Shown in pieces: positions 8,070 to 16,308 of a stretch of 64,000 nt of DNA. Below the pieces are notes generated by a model. The model saw only the letters and a program-made list of their open reading frames with translations. It made no database searches and had not been told where the DNA came from. The stretch covers positions 760,114 to 824,113 of the forward strand of contig NZ_REFH01000007.1 in the NCBI RefSeq assembly GCF_003688495.1, in the 5' to 3' direction. This DNA is from Flavobacterium weaverense. GTDB taxonomy: Bacteria > Bacteroidota > Bacteroidia > Flavobacteriales > Flavobacteriaceae. Made by a program: the position numbers and the translations under genes. How positions within the stretch are numbered: the stretch's first letter is position 1; each line of letters begins with the position of its first letter.

Positions 8070-9283
8070 TCCTCTAAGTTTTCATTGAATGCTGATGGCA
8101 ATAGTTGCGGTATAAACTTTATCAATATAGGTAATAGCAAGCTTCCTCCAGGTAATAAAAAAATAGCCAATGAAGGAACAGTTTTGCAAATTTCCAACAA
8201 CTGTTTTTTTACTTTTTTCTTTTCTTTTTCATCCAAATCTCTAATAGTGGAATAGGTGAGGAGTACCATTAGTTCCTTACTTTGAATGATTTCTTTAATC
8301 AGTCTATTTTTATTTCTGCTGATTATTGTAACAACAGTTTGCGTTGTCTGGTCGTAAAAATGTTTTACAGGATTTGAATAGTTGAAGTAAGGAATTTCTT
8401 TTTTATGTTCAGTAATAAAATCGTGAGTGCATTTGATACTTTCGTCTACAAAAGCATCTGGAAGTGATAGAATTTGTGATAATGAATGTAAAAAATAGAT
8501 TTCCTCATTTTCTATTTTTTCATCATTCCACAAAGCCATTCCAGCCATATCTAAAAGATAATACTTCTCTAAATCCGTAGTAAAATAATCCAGTTGTAGT
8601 GTTTCTAAACTTTGGACAGTAATTTTGGAAAATTTACTATATCGGATTGAAGCTTCAAAAAGTTTAATCAATAAATCGTCATACTGAGATTTCTTTGACT
8701 TTACTTTTAATGCGATGGTGACAATATTGACTATCGTCTCTTCAATTTTTTTAAGATATTTTTCAGGAATTGAACCGTGCGTTAAATATTGGCGAAAAGC
8801 GAGAACATCAATGAACAATAATGCATTGGTAACTAAGTGAGAAAAATTCTTACTGATAATACTATCATTAGTTTGAACTCTTTCATCAATAATTTTTTCT
8901 AAACTTAGAGCATCTGAGTTTTTAGGCAATATCTTTTTAAAAAGATTAAACCCTTGCGGATTCATCTCATTGTAAAAACTAACTGCTTGTTTAATAAAAT
9001 TTGCGGAACTAATTTCATTGTTTTCTAGACAATAAACTCCGTATAAGGTGTTTAGCAGAGCAACTTTTGAAATTTCTTCTTTAAACCAGCCTTTAGTTGG
9101 GATAGCATTTACAGTATCAAAGGAGATAATATGACCGTATATAAAACCAGTATTTCTTACTTTTTGATAAAATGTATCCATGTTTGAATACGTCGTTTTA
9201 TTGGAGAACTTTTGTTCAACAAAAAATTTATCTATCCAACCTGATGCTGAAGGGTTAATCATTATTTTTATTTGGTGCTGCAA
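8063..9283 (-). CDS. LETM1-related protein
   Basis: A 406-residue protein resembling the LETM1-related proteins of Flavobacteria that are annotated as biofilm-associated. Most of it is helical and soluble-looking. The C-terminus carries the LETM1-like signature: a lysine-rich helix (EKEKKKVKKQLLEICK) followed by a proline-glycine hydrophobic segment (LAIFLLPGGSLLLPILIKFI), which in mitochondrial LETM1 is the membrane and ribosome-binding region. Its biochemical role is unknown. It is a single-gene unit between a convergent LysR gene and the sod terminator. Confidence 0.8.
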   Translation of the reverse strand: MQHQIKIMINPSASGWIDKFFVEQKFSNKTTYSNMDTFYQKVRNTGFIYGHIISFDTVNAIPTKGWFKEEISKVALLNTLYGVYCLENNEISSANFIKQAVSFYNEMNPQGFNLFKKILPKNSDALSLEKIIDERVQTNDSIISKNFSHLVTNALLFIDVLAFRQYLTHGSIPEKYLKKIEETIVNIVTIALKVKSKKSQYDDLLIKLFEASIRYSKFSKITVQSLETLQLDYFTTDLEKYYLLDMAGMALWNDEKIENEEIYFLHSLSQILSLPDAFVDESIKCTHDFITEHKKEIPYFNYSNPVKHFYDQTTQTVVTIISRNKNRLIKEIIQSKELMVLLTYSTIRDLDEKEKKKVKKQLLEICKTVPSLAIFLLPGGSLLLPILIKFIPQLLPSAFNENLEDQ

Positions 9284-9434
9284 AGCTATACTTTTTTATC
9301 TTAGCTACTACTTGAGATATTTAGTTTAACACATAAATTACTTAAATTTAATATTGATAAAACTTGTATAAATTGATGCGGTAACTACTGAGATTTATAG
9401 CGTCAAAAAATAATGCAAATATGCTTTTAAATTT

Positions 9435-9472
9435 AAAAAGCTCCGAATTGCATTTGCGATTCGGAGCTTTTT
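9435..9472 (-). terminator. Rho-independent terminator after sod
   Basis: Perfect 14-bp stem (AAAAAGCTCCGAAT at 9435-9448 with its complement at 9459-9472), 10-base loop; T run in the minus sense, 14 bases beyond the sod stop codon. Confidence 0.88.
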
Positions 9473-9485
9473 GAATACTTATATT

Positions 9486-10262
9486 TTACGAGTTAAATAA
9501 ACTCTCTGCTTTATCCCAATCCACTACATTCCAAAATGAAGAAACATAATCAGCTCTTCGATTTTGGTTTTTCAAATAGTAAGCGTGTTCCCAAACGTCT
9601 AAGGCTAAAACTGGTTTTCCTCTTAACCCTTTTCCTCTCAACCTCATAAGCGGATTGTCTTGATTTGCTGTGGATCCAATTACTAATTTACCATCTTGAA
9701 CCACTAACCAAGCCCATCCAGATCCAAAACGTTTCATAGAAGCATCGCTGAATTGCTTTTTAAATTCGTCAAAAGAACCAAAAGTACTCATTATAGCTGC
9801 AGCTAAGTTTCCTTTTGGATTACCGCCACCTTTAGGCTTCATCAATGTCCAAAATAAACTGTGATTATAATGTCCGCCGCTATTATTACGAACTGCCTCA
9901 GGGAATTTAGACATCTTTTCAAATATATGTTCTAATGTATCAGTATGTTCCATTAACTTTTTGTCTAATGTTTCAATGGCCTTATTCAAATTTGTAACGT
10001 AGCCTTGATGGTGTTTCTTATGATGAATTTCCATTGTGGCTTTATCAATGTGTGGTTCTAATCCGTCATAGGCATATGCTAAGTTAGGAAGTGTGTATCC
10101 ATCAACAGCGCTTACTTTTTCTTCCTCTACATTTAAACCATCTGCTATCGAATTTGTTTCGGCTGCAAATGCAGAATTAAATAAGCTAGAACCAATAATT
10201 GTTCCCGTAGAAAGAATTGCTGTTTGTTTTAAAAAATTTCTTCGTGTATTATTATTTTCCAT
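9486..10262 (-). CDS. sodA: Tat-exported Fe/Mn superoxide dismutase
   Basis: Converts superoxide to oxygen and hydrogen peroxide. Of 258 residues, the first 34 or so form a twin-arginine signal ([15 protein letters not shown], ending near AFA), so the folded metalloenzyme should be exported to the periplasm. The mature part has the Fe/Mn-SOD alpha-hairpin domain ([21 protein letters not shown]) and the C-terminal domain with metal ligands in DVWEHAYY. Asp and His ligands are all present. Fe or Mn preference is not decided here. It is followed by a clear terminator and has its own divergent promoter region with yihY. Confidence 0.94.
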   Translation of the reverse strand: MENNNTRRNFLKQTAILSTGTIIGSSLFNSAFAAETNSIADGLNVEEEKVSAVDGYTLPNLAYAYDGLEPHIDKATMEIHHKKHHQGYVTNLNKAIETLDKKLMEHTDTLEHIFEKMSKFPEAVRNNSGGHYNHSLFWTLMKPKGGGNPKGNLAAAIMSTFGSFDEFKKQFSDASMKRFGSGWAWLVVQDGKLVIGSTANQDNPLMRLRGKGLRGKPVLALDVWEHAYYLKNQNRRADYVSSFWNVVDWDKAESLFNS

Positions 10263-10418
10263 AAGTGTTGACTTTATTCTAAAATATGTGTTTAGTAATT
10301 ACGATAAATTTAAACATAAATTTTTTTAGCAGGGTTAAAAAACACTTAAAAAAATATCTTTTTTTATATGATCTTGGACTATGAGCGATAGTTTAGTGTA
10401 GAATTATGTAAATTTCAT

Positions 10419-10451
10419 TTGAAAGTAGTGGTAAGTATTTTTGTATTTTTG
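10419..10451 (+). promoter_or_regulatory. Bacteroidota-type promoter for the YihY gene
   Basis: TTG at 10419-10421, 22 bases, then TATTTTTG at 10444-10451, matching TTG...TAnnTTTG; the start codon follows at 10478. Confidence 0.65.
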
Positions 10452-10477
10452 ATCTTATTAAATGGAAGGAAATAGAT

Positions 10478-11407
10478 ATGAAAAGAAAAAAAATACTTAG
10501 CACAAGTTGGAGCTTATTAAAGCAGACTTATCAAGAATTTGACGCCGACAATGGTATCAAGTTGAGTGCGTCGTTGTCTTATTATACGATATTTTCATTG
10601 CCACCATTATTGATTATTATTTTATCTATTTTCAGTTTTTTCTTTGGTAGAGACGCTGTTACTGGAAGGTTTTTCAGTCAGATAAATGGTATGGTAGGTA
10701 ATAAAGCCGCAATACAAATTCAAGAGACTATTAAAAATATAGAGTTGTCTGATAGCAATACATTTGCGGCCATATTTGGTGGGATTATGTTGCTTATAGG
10801 TGCTTCTGGAGTTTTTGCAGAAATTCAAAGTTCTATTAATTTTATATGGGGTTTAAAAGCTAAACCTAATAAAGGAATTATGAAATTTGTAAAAAATAGA
10901 TTGATGTCATTTTCAATGATTGCTTCTGTTGGTTTTTTATTGATGGTGAGTTTGATGGTAAATACTGTAATGGATGTGATAAACGCGAGATTGCTTATTT
11001 ATTTCCCAAACACCGCAGTTTATATTTTTTACATCGTTAATATTTTAATCTTATTTGTAACGACTACTATGTTGTTCGCTATTATTTTTAAGACGCTTCC
11101 TGACGGAGAAATCGCTTGGAAAGATGCACTAATAGGTTCAAGTTTTACATCTTTCTTTTTTATGTTTGGTAAATTTGCCATCGGATTCTATTTGGGAAGT
11201 TCTACCGTTGCTACTGTTTATGGTGCGGCTGGTTCTGTAATCATTATATTAATCTGGGTGTACTATTCAGCTATTATATTATATTTTGGAGCTGAATTTA
11301 CGAAGGTTTATTCCAACGAAAAAGGAAAAAAAATAATACCAAACTCCTATGCTGTGGGAATTAAGACGGAAGTTTTAGAAATTAAACCCAAAGTGACGTG
11401 CGATTAA
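10478..11407 (+). CDS. YihY/virulence factor BrkB family inner-membrane protein
   Basis: A 309-residue polytopic membrane protein of the YihY/BrkB family (once called RNase BN, wrongly). It begins with a cytoplasmic helix (SWSLLKQTYQEFDADNGIKL) and the family motif SASLSYYTIFSLPPLLI, then about six membrane helices, including ASGVFAEIQSSINFIWGL and GAAGSVIIILIWVYYSAIIL near the end. The molecular role of this family is not established; transport has been suggested. It stands alone, with a consensus promoter. Confidence 0.93.
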   Translation: MKRKKILSTSWSLLKQTYQEFDADNGIKLSASLSYYTIFSLPPLLIIILSIFSFFFGRDAVTGRFFSQINGMVGNKAAIQIQETIKNIELSDSNTFAAIFGGIMLLIGASGVFAEIQSSINFIWGLKAKPNKGIMKFVKNRLMSFSMIASVGFLLMVSLMVNTVMDVINARLLIYFPNTAVYIFYIVNILILFVTTTMLFAIIFKTLPDGEIAWKDALIGSSFTSFFFMFGKFAIGFYLGSSTVATVYGAAGSVIIILIWVYYSAIILYFGAEFTKVYSNEKGKKIIPNSYAVGIKTEVLEIKPKVTCD

Positions 11408-11537
11408 TTTTTTAAAAATTCAAATCTCTTTTTCATTTTACAATCTTTTGCTAATAGTTTATGTATTCATCATTATTGGCAGCGTTATTGCTTAGTATCT
11501 ATTTCAAATAATTATAACAATTAAAACAAACAAACTC

Positions 11538-11963
11538 ATGAAAAAATTAATTTTATTGCTTGCAATTTCTTGTCTAGCATTCGTTTCTTGTAACTCTTTA
11601 AAAACTACTAATGATATGTCGGCACTGCAAGGTGATTGGGAACTTAATTATATCACAGGTCCTCGAATTGCTTTCCAAGGTTTATATCCAGATGAAAAAC
11701 CTTCCGTAAATTTCGATTTGAAAACGGACTTAGTTTCAGGAGGAACAGGATGTAATCGTTTTTCTGGAAAGTTAAAAGTTGATGGAAATAAAATTGATTT
11801 TAAAAACGATATGGCATTAACTAAAAGATATTGTCCAGGAGAAGGTGAAAGCGTTTATCTAGCAACACTTCAAAAAATTGAATCTTACGCCATTTCGAAA
11901 GATGGTAAAACTTTAAGTTTTATGATGGGAGATGTCGAAATGATGCGATTCGCTAAAAAATAA
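11538..11963 (+). CDS. META-domain lipoprotein (HslJ-like)
   Basis: A 141-residue exported protein. The signal peptide ends in a lipobox (LAFVSCNS), so it should be lipidated at Cys19. The rest is one META/HslJ domain: LQGDWELNYITG, GGTGCNRFSGKL, then a beta core ending in KTLSFMMGDVEMMRF. HslJ-like proteins sit in the envelope and have been linked to stress resistance, but no reaction is known. It is followed at once by a terminator and is likely monocistronic. Confidence 0.9.
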   Translation: MKKLILLLAISCLAFVSCNSLKTTNDMSALQGDWELNYITGPRIAFQGLYPDEKPSVNFDLKTDLVSGGTGCNRFSGKLKVDGNKIDFKNDMALTKRYCPGEGESVYLATLQKIESYAISKDGKTLSFMMGDVEMMRFAKK

Positions 11964-11971
11964 TTTAATTT

Positions 11972-12004
11972 ATGATGCCCTTTTTAGGGTATCATTTTTT
12001 TTAT
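11972..12004 (+). terminator. Rho-independent terminator after META-domain gene
   Basis: 10-bp stem with one G-U pair (ATGATGCCCT at 11972-11981, AGGGTATCAT at 11986-11995) and a following run of T, nine bases after the stop codon. Confidence 0.82.
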
Positions 12005-12040
12005 ATAACATACTAAAGTAAACTATATTTTAAAGATGAT

Positions 12041-12559
12041 GTGATGAAATCTAAAAGAGTATTAACAGTATTATTCATGGTATTCTCAATTGCTTTTAGC
12101 TTTAGCCAAGAAAGAACAAAGAAAGAACTGAGAACAGATCGGAAGTTAGAAACAGCAAATCTAATTCAAGTTTTAATAGATTCTAAAGAGTTTACTTTTA
12201 TTGGGCGAAAAGCGATACCTCAAGGGTATTCGGCAGTGGATTTGACGACAAATGATAACTTTTTAGAATTCACACCTACTTTAATAAAAAGCGAAATGCC
12301 TTTTTTTGGGCGAGGTTATAGTGGTATTGGTTACGGCGGAGATAAAGGACTCAAATTTGAAGGGAATCCAACTGAATTTTTTGTAATGAAGGGAAAGCGT
12401 TCATTCGAAATAAAAGCGGTAGTTAGAGGAGAGAATGACGTTTTTAAAATTATCTTATCTGTTTTCTTTGAAGGTAGTGCAACACTAACGATAAACTCCA
12501 ATGATAGGAGTTCAATATCTTATTATGGAGAAATTACTACAATTGAAAATTTGAAGTGA
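12041..12559 (+). CDS. DUF4251 family exported protein
   Basis: A 172-residue protein with an N-terminal signal peptide (VLTVLFMVFSIAFSFSQ) and a DUF4251 domain: LIDSKEFTFIGRKAIP, then PFFGRGYSGIGYGGDKG, and a beta-rich C-terminus (FEGSATLTINSNDRSSISYY). DUF4251 proteins are common in Bacteroidota and have no assigned function. The cleavage site lacks a cysteine, so it should be periplasmic or secreted, not a lipoprotein. No clear partner gene is adjacent. Confidence 0.88.
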   Translation: MMKSKRVLTVLFMVFSIAFSFSQERTKKELRTDRKLETANLIQVLIDSKEFTFIGRKAIPQGYSAVDLTTNDNFLEFTPTLIKSEMPFFGRGYSGIGYGGDKGLKFEGNPTEFFVMKGKRSFEIKAVVRGENDVFKIILSVFFEGSATLTINSNDRSSISYYGEITTIENLK

Positions 12560-12760
12560 TCTATAAATTAATATAATGCAGCGCAAAAAATTAGTGGTGT
12601 TAAGTTAAAAATAATGAATCATTAGTGGTTTCCATTAAAGTGACTTAATAAAAAAAATGGACCGCGACAATTTTCTCAAACGAATCTCTTATTGTAATCA
12701 ATCACTCTTGCATTAAATATTTAATTTTTATGAATTAAAATTAGATTTCATGTAAATAGA

Positions 12761-12800
12761 AAAAACCGTCTTGTTATTTAAAACTTGACGGTTTTTCAAT
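12761..12800 (-). terminator. Rho-independent terminator at the end of the fad operon
   Basis: 10-bp stem (AAAAACCGTC at 12761-12770 and GACGGTTTTT at 12787-12796) with T run in the minus sense, 33 bases after the fadE stop codon. Confidence 0.82.
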
Positions 12801-12828
12801 TATTTCAAACTAGTAATTTTTTTTACTA

Positions 12829-14619
12829 CTAGAAGCAATATTCATTTTCAGCAACTACTTTTTCAGTTATGGTCTCTCTTAAAGCAACTATGTTAGGCAT
12901 ATTTGCATATTTTGTAAAACGACGTAAACCCATTAGCATCATACGTTGCTCATCTCCTTCAGCAAAAGAAATTACACTTTCCTTACCTTTTTGAGTTACA
13001 ATATCTACCGCTTTGTACAAGTAAAGTTTTGCCATTGCAATTTGTTCTTGCACTTTGGCTTCACCTTCTTTTTTAGCTAATTTTTCTGTTCGTAGTATTG
13101 TGCTTTCCGCCATATAAATTTCAATTAATATGTCAGATGCAGCCATTAATAATTGTTGGTGTGAATCTAAGTCTGGACCGTATTTTTGTACGGCTCCACC
13201 AGCAACCATTAAGAAAGCTTGTTTTAATTTTCCTACCATTTCTTTCTCTTCAGCAAACAATTCAGAATAGTCAGGAGTTTCAAATGATGGAATTCCCATC
13301 AATTCTTCTTGAACTTTAGAAGCTGGTCCTAATAAGTCAATATGACCTTTCATCGCCTTTTTGATTAACATACCTACAGAAAGCATTCTGTTAATCTCAT
13401 TTGTACCTTCGTAAATTCTTGCAATACGAGCATCTCTCCAAGCACTCTCCATTGGTGTATCTTCTGAGAATCCCATTCCACCAAAGATTTGGATTCCTTC
13501 ATCAGCACAATTTTGAACATCTTCAGAAACAGCTACTTTCAAGATTGAACATTCTATTGCAAATTCTTCAACACCTTTTAATTCTGCTTCTTGATGTGTT
13601 GAACCTTCCTGCTCACGAATTGCTATACGATCTTCGATATCTTTTGCTGCACGATATGTAGCACTTTCGCCTGCATAACAGTTGGTTGCCATTTCTGCAA
13701 TTTTTGCACGAATAGCACCAAATTGAGCAATAGGAGTCTTAAATTGAATTCTCTCGTTAGCATATTTTACTGAACTTGTAATTACTCTTCTTTGTGCATC
13801 TAAACAAGCTGCTGCTAATTTAATACGACCCACATTCAGAGCATTCATTGCAATTTTAAAACCATTTCCTCTTTCAGAAAGCATGTTTTCAACAGGAACT
13901 TTAGTTTCATTAAAGAAAACCTGACGAGTAGAAGATGCGCGAATACCTAATTTGTGCTCTTCTTCACCCATTGAAATTCCGTTACCTTCTGTATTTTCTA
14001 GTATAAAACCAGTAATATTTTTATCATCACCAATACGTGCAAAAACGATGAATACCGAACAAAATCCTGCATTCGAAATCCACATTTTTTGTCCTGTAAT
14101 CGAGTAGTACGTTCCGTCATCAGATAAAACAGCTTTTGTTTTTCCTGAATTAGCATCAGATCCTGCTCCAGGTTCAGTCAAACAATAAGCACCAAACCAC
14201 TCACCTGAAGCTAACTTAGGTACGTATTTTTGTTTTTGCTCTTCTGTTCCGTACAAAGTAATTGGCATTGTTCCAATTCCCGTATGTGCTCCAAAAGCAG
14301 TCGAGAATGAACCCGTTGCTCCAGAAATATAATCACACACTAAAACCGTATTTACAAATCCCATTCCCATTCCGCCATAAGCTTCAGGAACAGCAACGCT
14401 TAAGAAACCTAAATCTCCTGCTTTTCTCATACTGTCTTCAGTAAAAGCGTAATCCTTTTTCTCAAAACGGTCTTTGTTAGGCCATAATTCTTTATCAACA
14501 AACTCTTTTACAGAGTCGCGCATCATTATTTGCTCTTCATTGAAATCTTCTGGAGTGAAGATGTCTTCGCATTTTGTTTCTTTTACTAGGAATTGACCTC
14601 CTCTTGTTTTGTCGCTCAT
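12829..14619 (-). CDS. fadE: Acyl-CoA dehydrogenase, FadE type with C-terminal extension
   Basis: FAD enzyme that makes the trans-2 double bond in acyl-CoA, step 1 of beta-oxidation. At 596 residues it matches the long Bacillus FadE/ACAD9-like form: N-terminal helical domain, beta domain (WFGAYCLTEPGAGSDANSGK, MWISNAGF), C-terminal helical domain with the catalytic-glutamate motif RIYEGTNEINR, then an extra C-terminal domain of about 170 residues. It is last in the run fadN-fadA-four-helix gene-fadE, the same order as Bacillus fadN-fadA-fadE apart from the inserted gene. A terminator follows. Confidence 0.95.
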   Translation of the reverse strand: MSDKTRGGQFLVKETKCEDIFTPEDFNEEQIMMRDSVKEFVDKELWPNKDRFEKKDYAFTEDSMRKAGDLGFLSVAVPEAYGGMGMGFVNTVLVCDYISGATGSFSTAFGAHTGIGTMPITLYGTEEQKQKYVPKLASGEWFGAYCLTEPGAGSDANSGKTKAVLSDDGTYYSITGQKMWISNAGFCSVFIVFARIGDDKNITGFILENTEGNGISMGEEEHKLGIRASSTRQVFFNETKVPVENMLSERGNGFKIAMNALNVGRIKLAAACLDAQRRVITSSVKYANERIQFKTPIAQFGAIRAKIAEMATNCYAGESATYRAAKDIEDRIAIREQEGSTHQEAELKGVEEFAIECSILKVAVSEDVQNCADEGIQIFGGMGFSEDTPMESAWRDARIARIYEGTNEINRMLSVGMLIKKAMKGHIDLLGPASKVQEELMGIPSFETPDYSELFAEEKEMVGKLKQAFLMVAGGAVQKYGPDLDSHQQLLMAASDILIEIYMAESTILRTEKLAKKEGEAKVQEQIAMAKLYLYKAVDIVTQKGKESVISFAEGDEQRMMLMGLRRFTKYANMPNIVALRETITEKVVAENEYCF

Positions 14620-14632
14620 GACTTTATTTTTT

Positions 14633-14661
14633 TAAATTTTAAATTTTGAATTTTAAATTAT
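14633..14661. repeat. TTTAAAATT-type spacer repeat, copy R1
   Basis: The spacer between the four-helix gene and fadE is built almost only of AAATTTTGAATTTTAAAT-type units, partly palindromic. The same units fill the two other spacers of this operon (15012-15042 and 16231-16302). Confidence 0.6.
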
Positions 14662-15011
14662 TTTGACTCTTGTGATGTTTTAATTATTTTAGTAATGATG
14701 TTGATGATGTGTTCAACTTCAATTAGATAATTATTCACTTCAATTGATGTTAGATCGGATTTATCCAATAATCTTAACCAGTATTTTGTTTCTCTAGCTT
14801 CTTTTGAAGCGATAGACATTTTATGAATAAAATCTTTCCTTGATTGAGCAGCAATTGCTTCTTCAACATTTGCTCCGATGCTTGTGGCAGACCTTAAAAT
14901 TTGCTTAGAAATTATGAATTCATTTTCTTTTTTAAGTTGAACATAAAGATTTACTATTGACAGAGCAAAATCAAAAGTTTTGGTAGCAATAATATTTTCT
15001 TTCATGTTCAT
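14658..15011 (-). CDS. Four-helix-bundle protein (23S rRNA intervening-sequence/S23 family)
   Basis: A 117-residue protein with the S23/IVS four-helix pattern: FDFALSIVNLYVQLKKENEF, then LRSATSIGANVEEAIAAQSR, KMSIASKEARETKYWLRLL and a final helix EVEHIINIITKII. Relatives were first found in 23S rRNA intervening sequences and are also related to the Avd accessory protein of diversity-generating retroelements, but most are lone genes of unknown role. Here it interrupts a beta-oxidation operon between fadA and fadE, with repeat-rich spacers on both sides, so it may be a cargo gene of a small mobile unit (inference). The start may be the ATG at 15009-15011 or the one at 15003-15005. Confidence 0.88.
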   Translation of the reverse strand: MNMKENIIATKTFDFALSIVNLYVQLKKENEFIISKQILRSATSIGANVEEAIAAQSRKDFIHKMSIASKEARETKYWLRLLDKSDLTSIEVNNYLIEVEHIINIITKIIKTSQESK

Positions 15012-15045
15012 TTAAAATTTATAATTCAAAATTTAAAATTAATTA
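15010..15045. repeat. TTTAAAATT-type spacer repeat, copy R2
   Basis: About 35 bases that match copy R3 at 16273-16308 at nearly every position (both begin CATTTAAAATT and end TTTAAAATTAATT in the plus sense). It starts immediately after the fadA stop codon and ends at the four-helix gene's start codon. Confidence 0.65.
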
Positions 15046-16224
15046 AAGGAGTTCATAAATCCCCGCACTACCTTGTCCTGTTCCTACGCACATAGATACT
15101 ATTCCGTATTTATTTCCACGACGTTTCATCTCATCAAATAATTGAACAGATAATTTTGCTCCAGTACATCCTAATGGGTGACCTAAAGCGATTGCACCAC
15201 CATTGACGTTAACGATATCAGGATTTAACCCTAACTCACGTGTAACGGCTATAGCTTGAGACGCAAAAGCTTCGTTCAATTCAATTAAGTCAATATCTTT
15301 TAAATCCATTCCAGCTTGCTTTAGAACCTTTGGAATTGCTTTTACTGGTCCCATTCCCATTATTCTTGGTTCAACTCCAGCTGAAGCAAAGTTTACTAAA
15401 CGAGCAATAGGTTGTAAGTTTAGCTCTTTCACCATTTCTTCACTCATCACTAAAACGAAAGCAGCTCCATCACTCATTTGTGAAGAGTTACCTGCTGTTA
15501 CGCTTCCACCGTCTGCAAAAACAGGTCTTAAACCCGCTAAAGCTTCTTTAGAAGTTCCAGCTCTAGGACCTTCATCTTTGTTTACTACATAAGACTTAGT
15601 TTCCTTCTTTCCGTTTTCATTTATAAACGTTTGCTCAATAGTGATAGGTACAATTTGTTTATCAAATTTTCCATCTGCTTGCGCTTTCAAGGCTTTCATA
15701 TGTGAGTGGTACGCAAACTCATCTTGATCTTCCCTAGACACTTTAAACTGATCAGCCACGGCTTCTGCTGTAAGTCCCATTCCCCAGTAATAATCTTCGT
15801 TTCCTGCTTTTGCAACAGCATAATCCGGAGTAGGTTTATAACCACCCATCGGAATAAAACTCATGCTTTCAGCGCCACCAGCAATAATGCAATGTGCCAT
15901 TCCTGATTGGATTTTGGCTGTAGCCATACCAATAGTTTCTAATCCAGAAGCACAATATCTATTTACAGTTACACCAGGAACATCTTCCACTTTCAAACCC
16001 ATTAAAGAGATTAATCGCGCAACATTAAGTCCTTGTTCTGCCTCTGGCATGGCGTTTCCAACCATCACATCATCGATGCGAGTTTTGTCGAAATCAGGTA
16101 GCTCATTCATCATATATTGAATGGTTTCTGAAGCTAATTCATCAGGTCTTTTAAATCTAAAAACTCCTTTTGGTGCTTTACCAACGGCAGTTCTGTATGC
16201 TTTTACTATATAGGCTGTTTTCAT
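15043..16224 (-). CDS. fadA: Acetyl-CoA C-acyltransferase (3-ketoacyl-CoA thiolase)
   Basis: Thiolase that cleaves 3-ketoacyl-CoA to acetyl-CoA and a shortened acyl-CoA, the last step of beta-oxidation. The 393-residue protein has the nucleophile Cys91 (VNRYCASGLETI), the HPLG histidine loop (GGAIALGHPLGCTGA) and the second cysteine in CVGTGQGSAG. I chose the ATG at 16222-16224 (MKTAYIVKAYRTAVGK); an open frame extends to 16275 but those codons come from the AT-rich spacer repeat and match nothing. It is translated between fadN and the four-helix gene. Confidence 0.96.
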   Translation of the reverse strand: MKTAYIVKAYRTAVGKAPKGVFRFKRPDELASETIQYMMNELPDFDKTRIDDVMVGNAMPEAEQGLNVARLISLMGLKVEDVPGVTVNRYCASGLETIGMATAKIQSGMAHCIIAGGAESMSFIPMGGYKPTPDYAVAKAGNEDYYWGMGLTAEAVADQFKVSREDQDEFAYHSHMKALKAQADGKFDKQIVPITIEQTFINENGKKETKSYVVNKDEGPRAGTSKEALAGLRPVFADGGSVTAGNSSQMSDGAAFVLVMSEEMVKELNLQPIARLVNFASAGVEPRIMGMGPVKAIPKVLKQAGMDLKDIDLIELNEAFASQAIAVTRELGLNPDIVNVNGGAIALGHPLGCTGAKLSVQLFDEMKRRGNKYGIVSMCVGTGQGSAGIYELL

Positions 16225-16230
16225 AATGCT

Positions 16231-16308
16231 GTTTTGAATTCTGAATTTTAAATTTTGAATTATCTCAAACCACATTTAAAATTCATAATTTATAATTTAA
16301 AATTAATT
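16231..16308. repeat. TTTAAAATT-type spacer repeat, double copy R3
   Basis: The fadN-fadA spacer holds two such units in opposite orientation: 16231-16262 (TTGAATTCTGAATTTTAAAT) and 16273-16308 (CATTTAAAATTCATAATTTA onwards). The second is almost identical to copy R2 at 15010-15045 and also begins exactly after a stop codon, that of fadN. Confidence 0.65.

Noticed and set aside
16225..16275. N-terminal extension of the thiolase (MWFEIIQNLKF...)
   Set aside because: Encoded by the AT-rich spacer repeat; thiolases start at MKTAYIV-type sequence.
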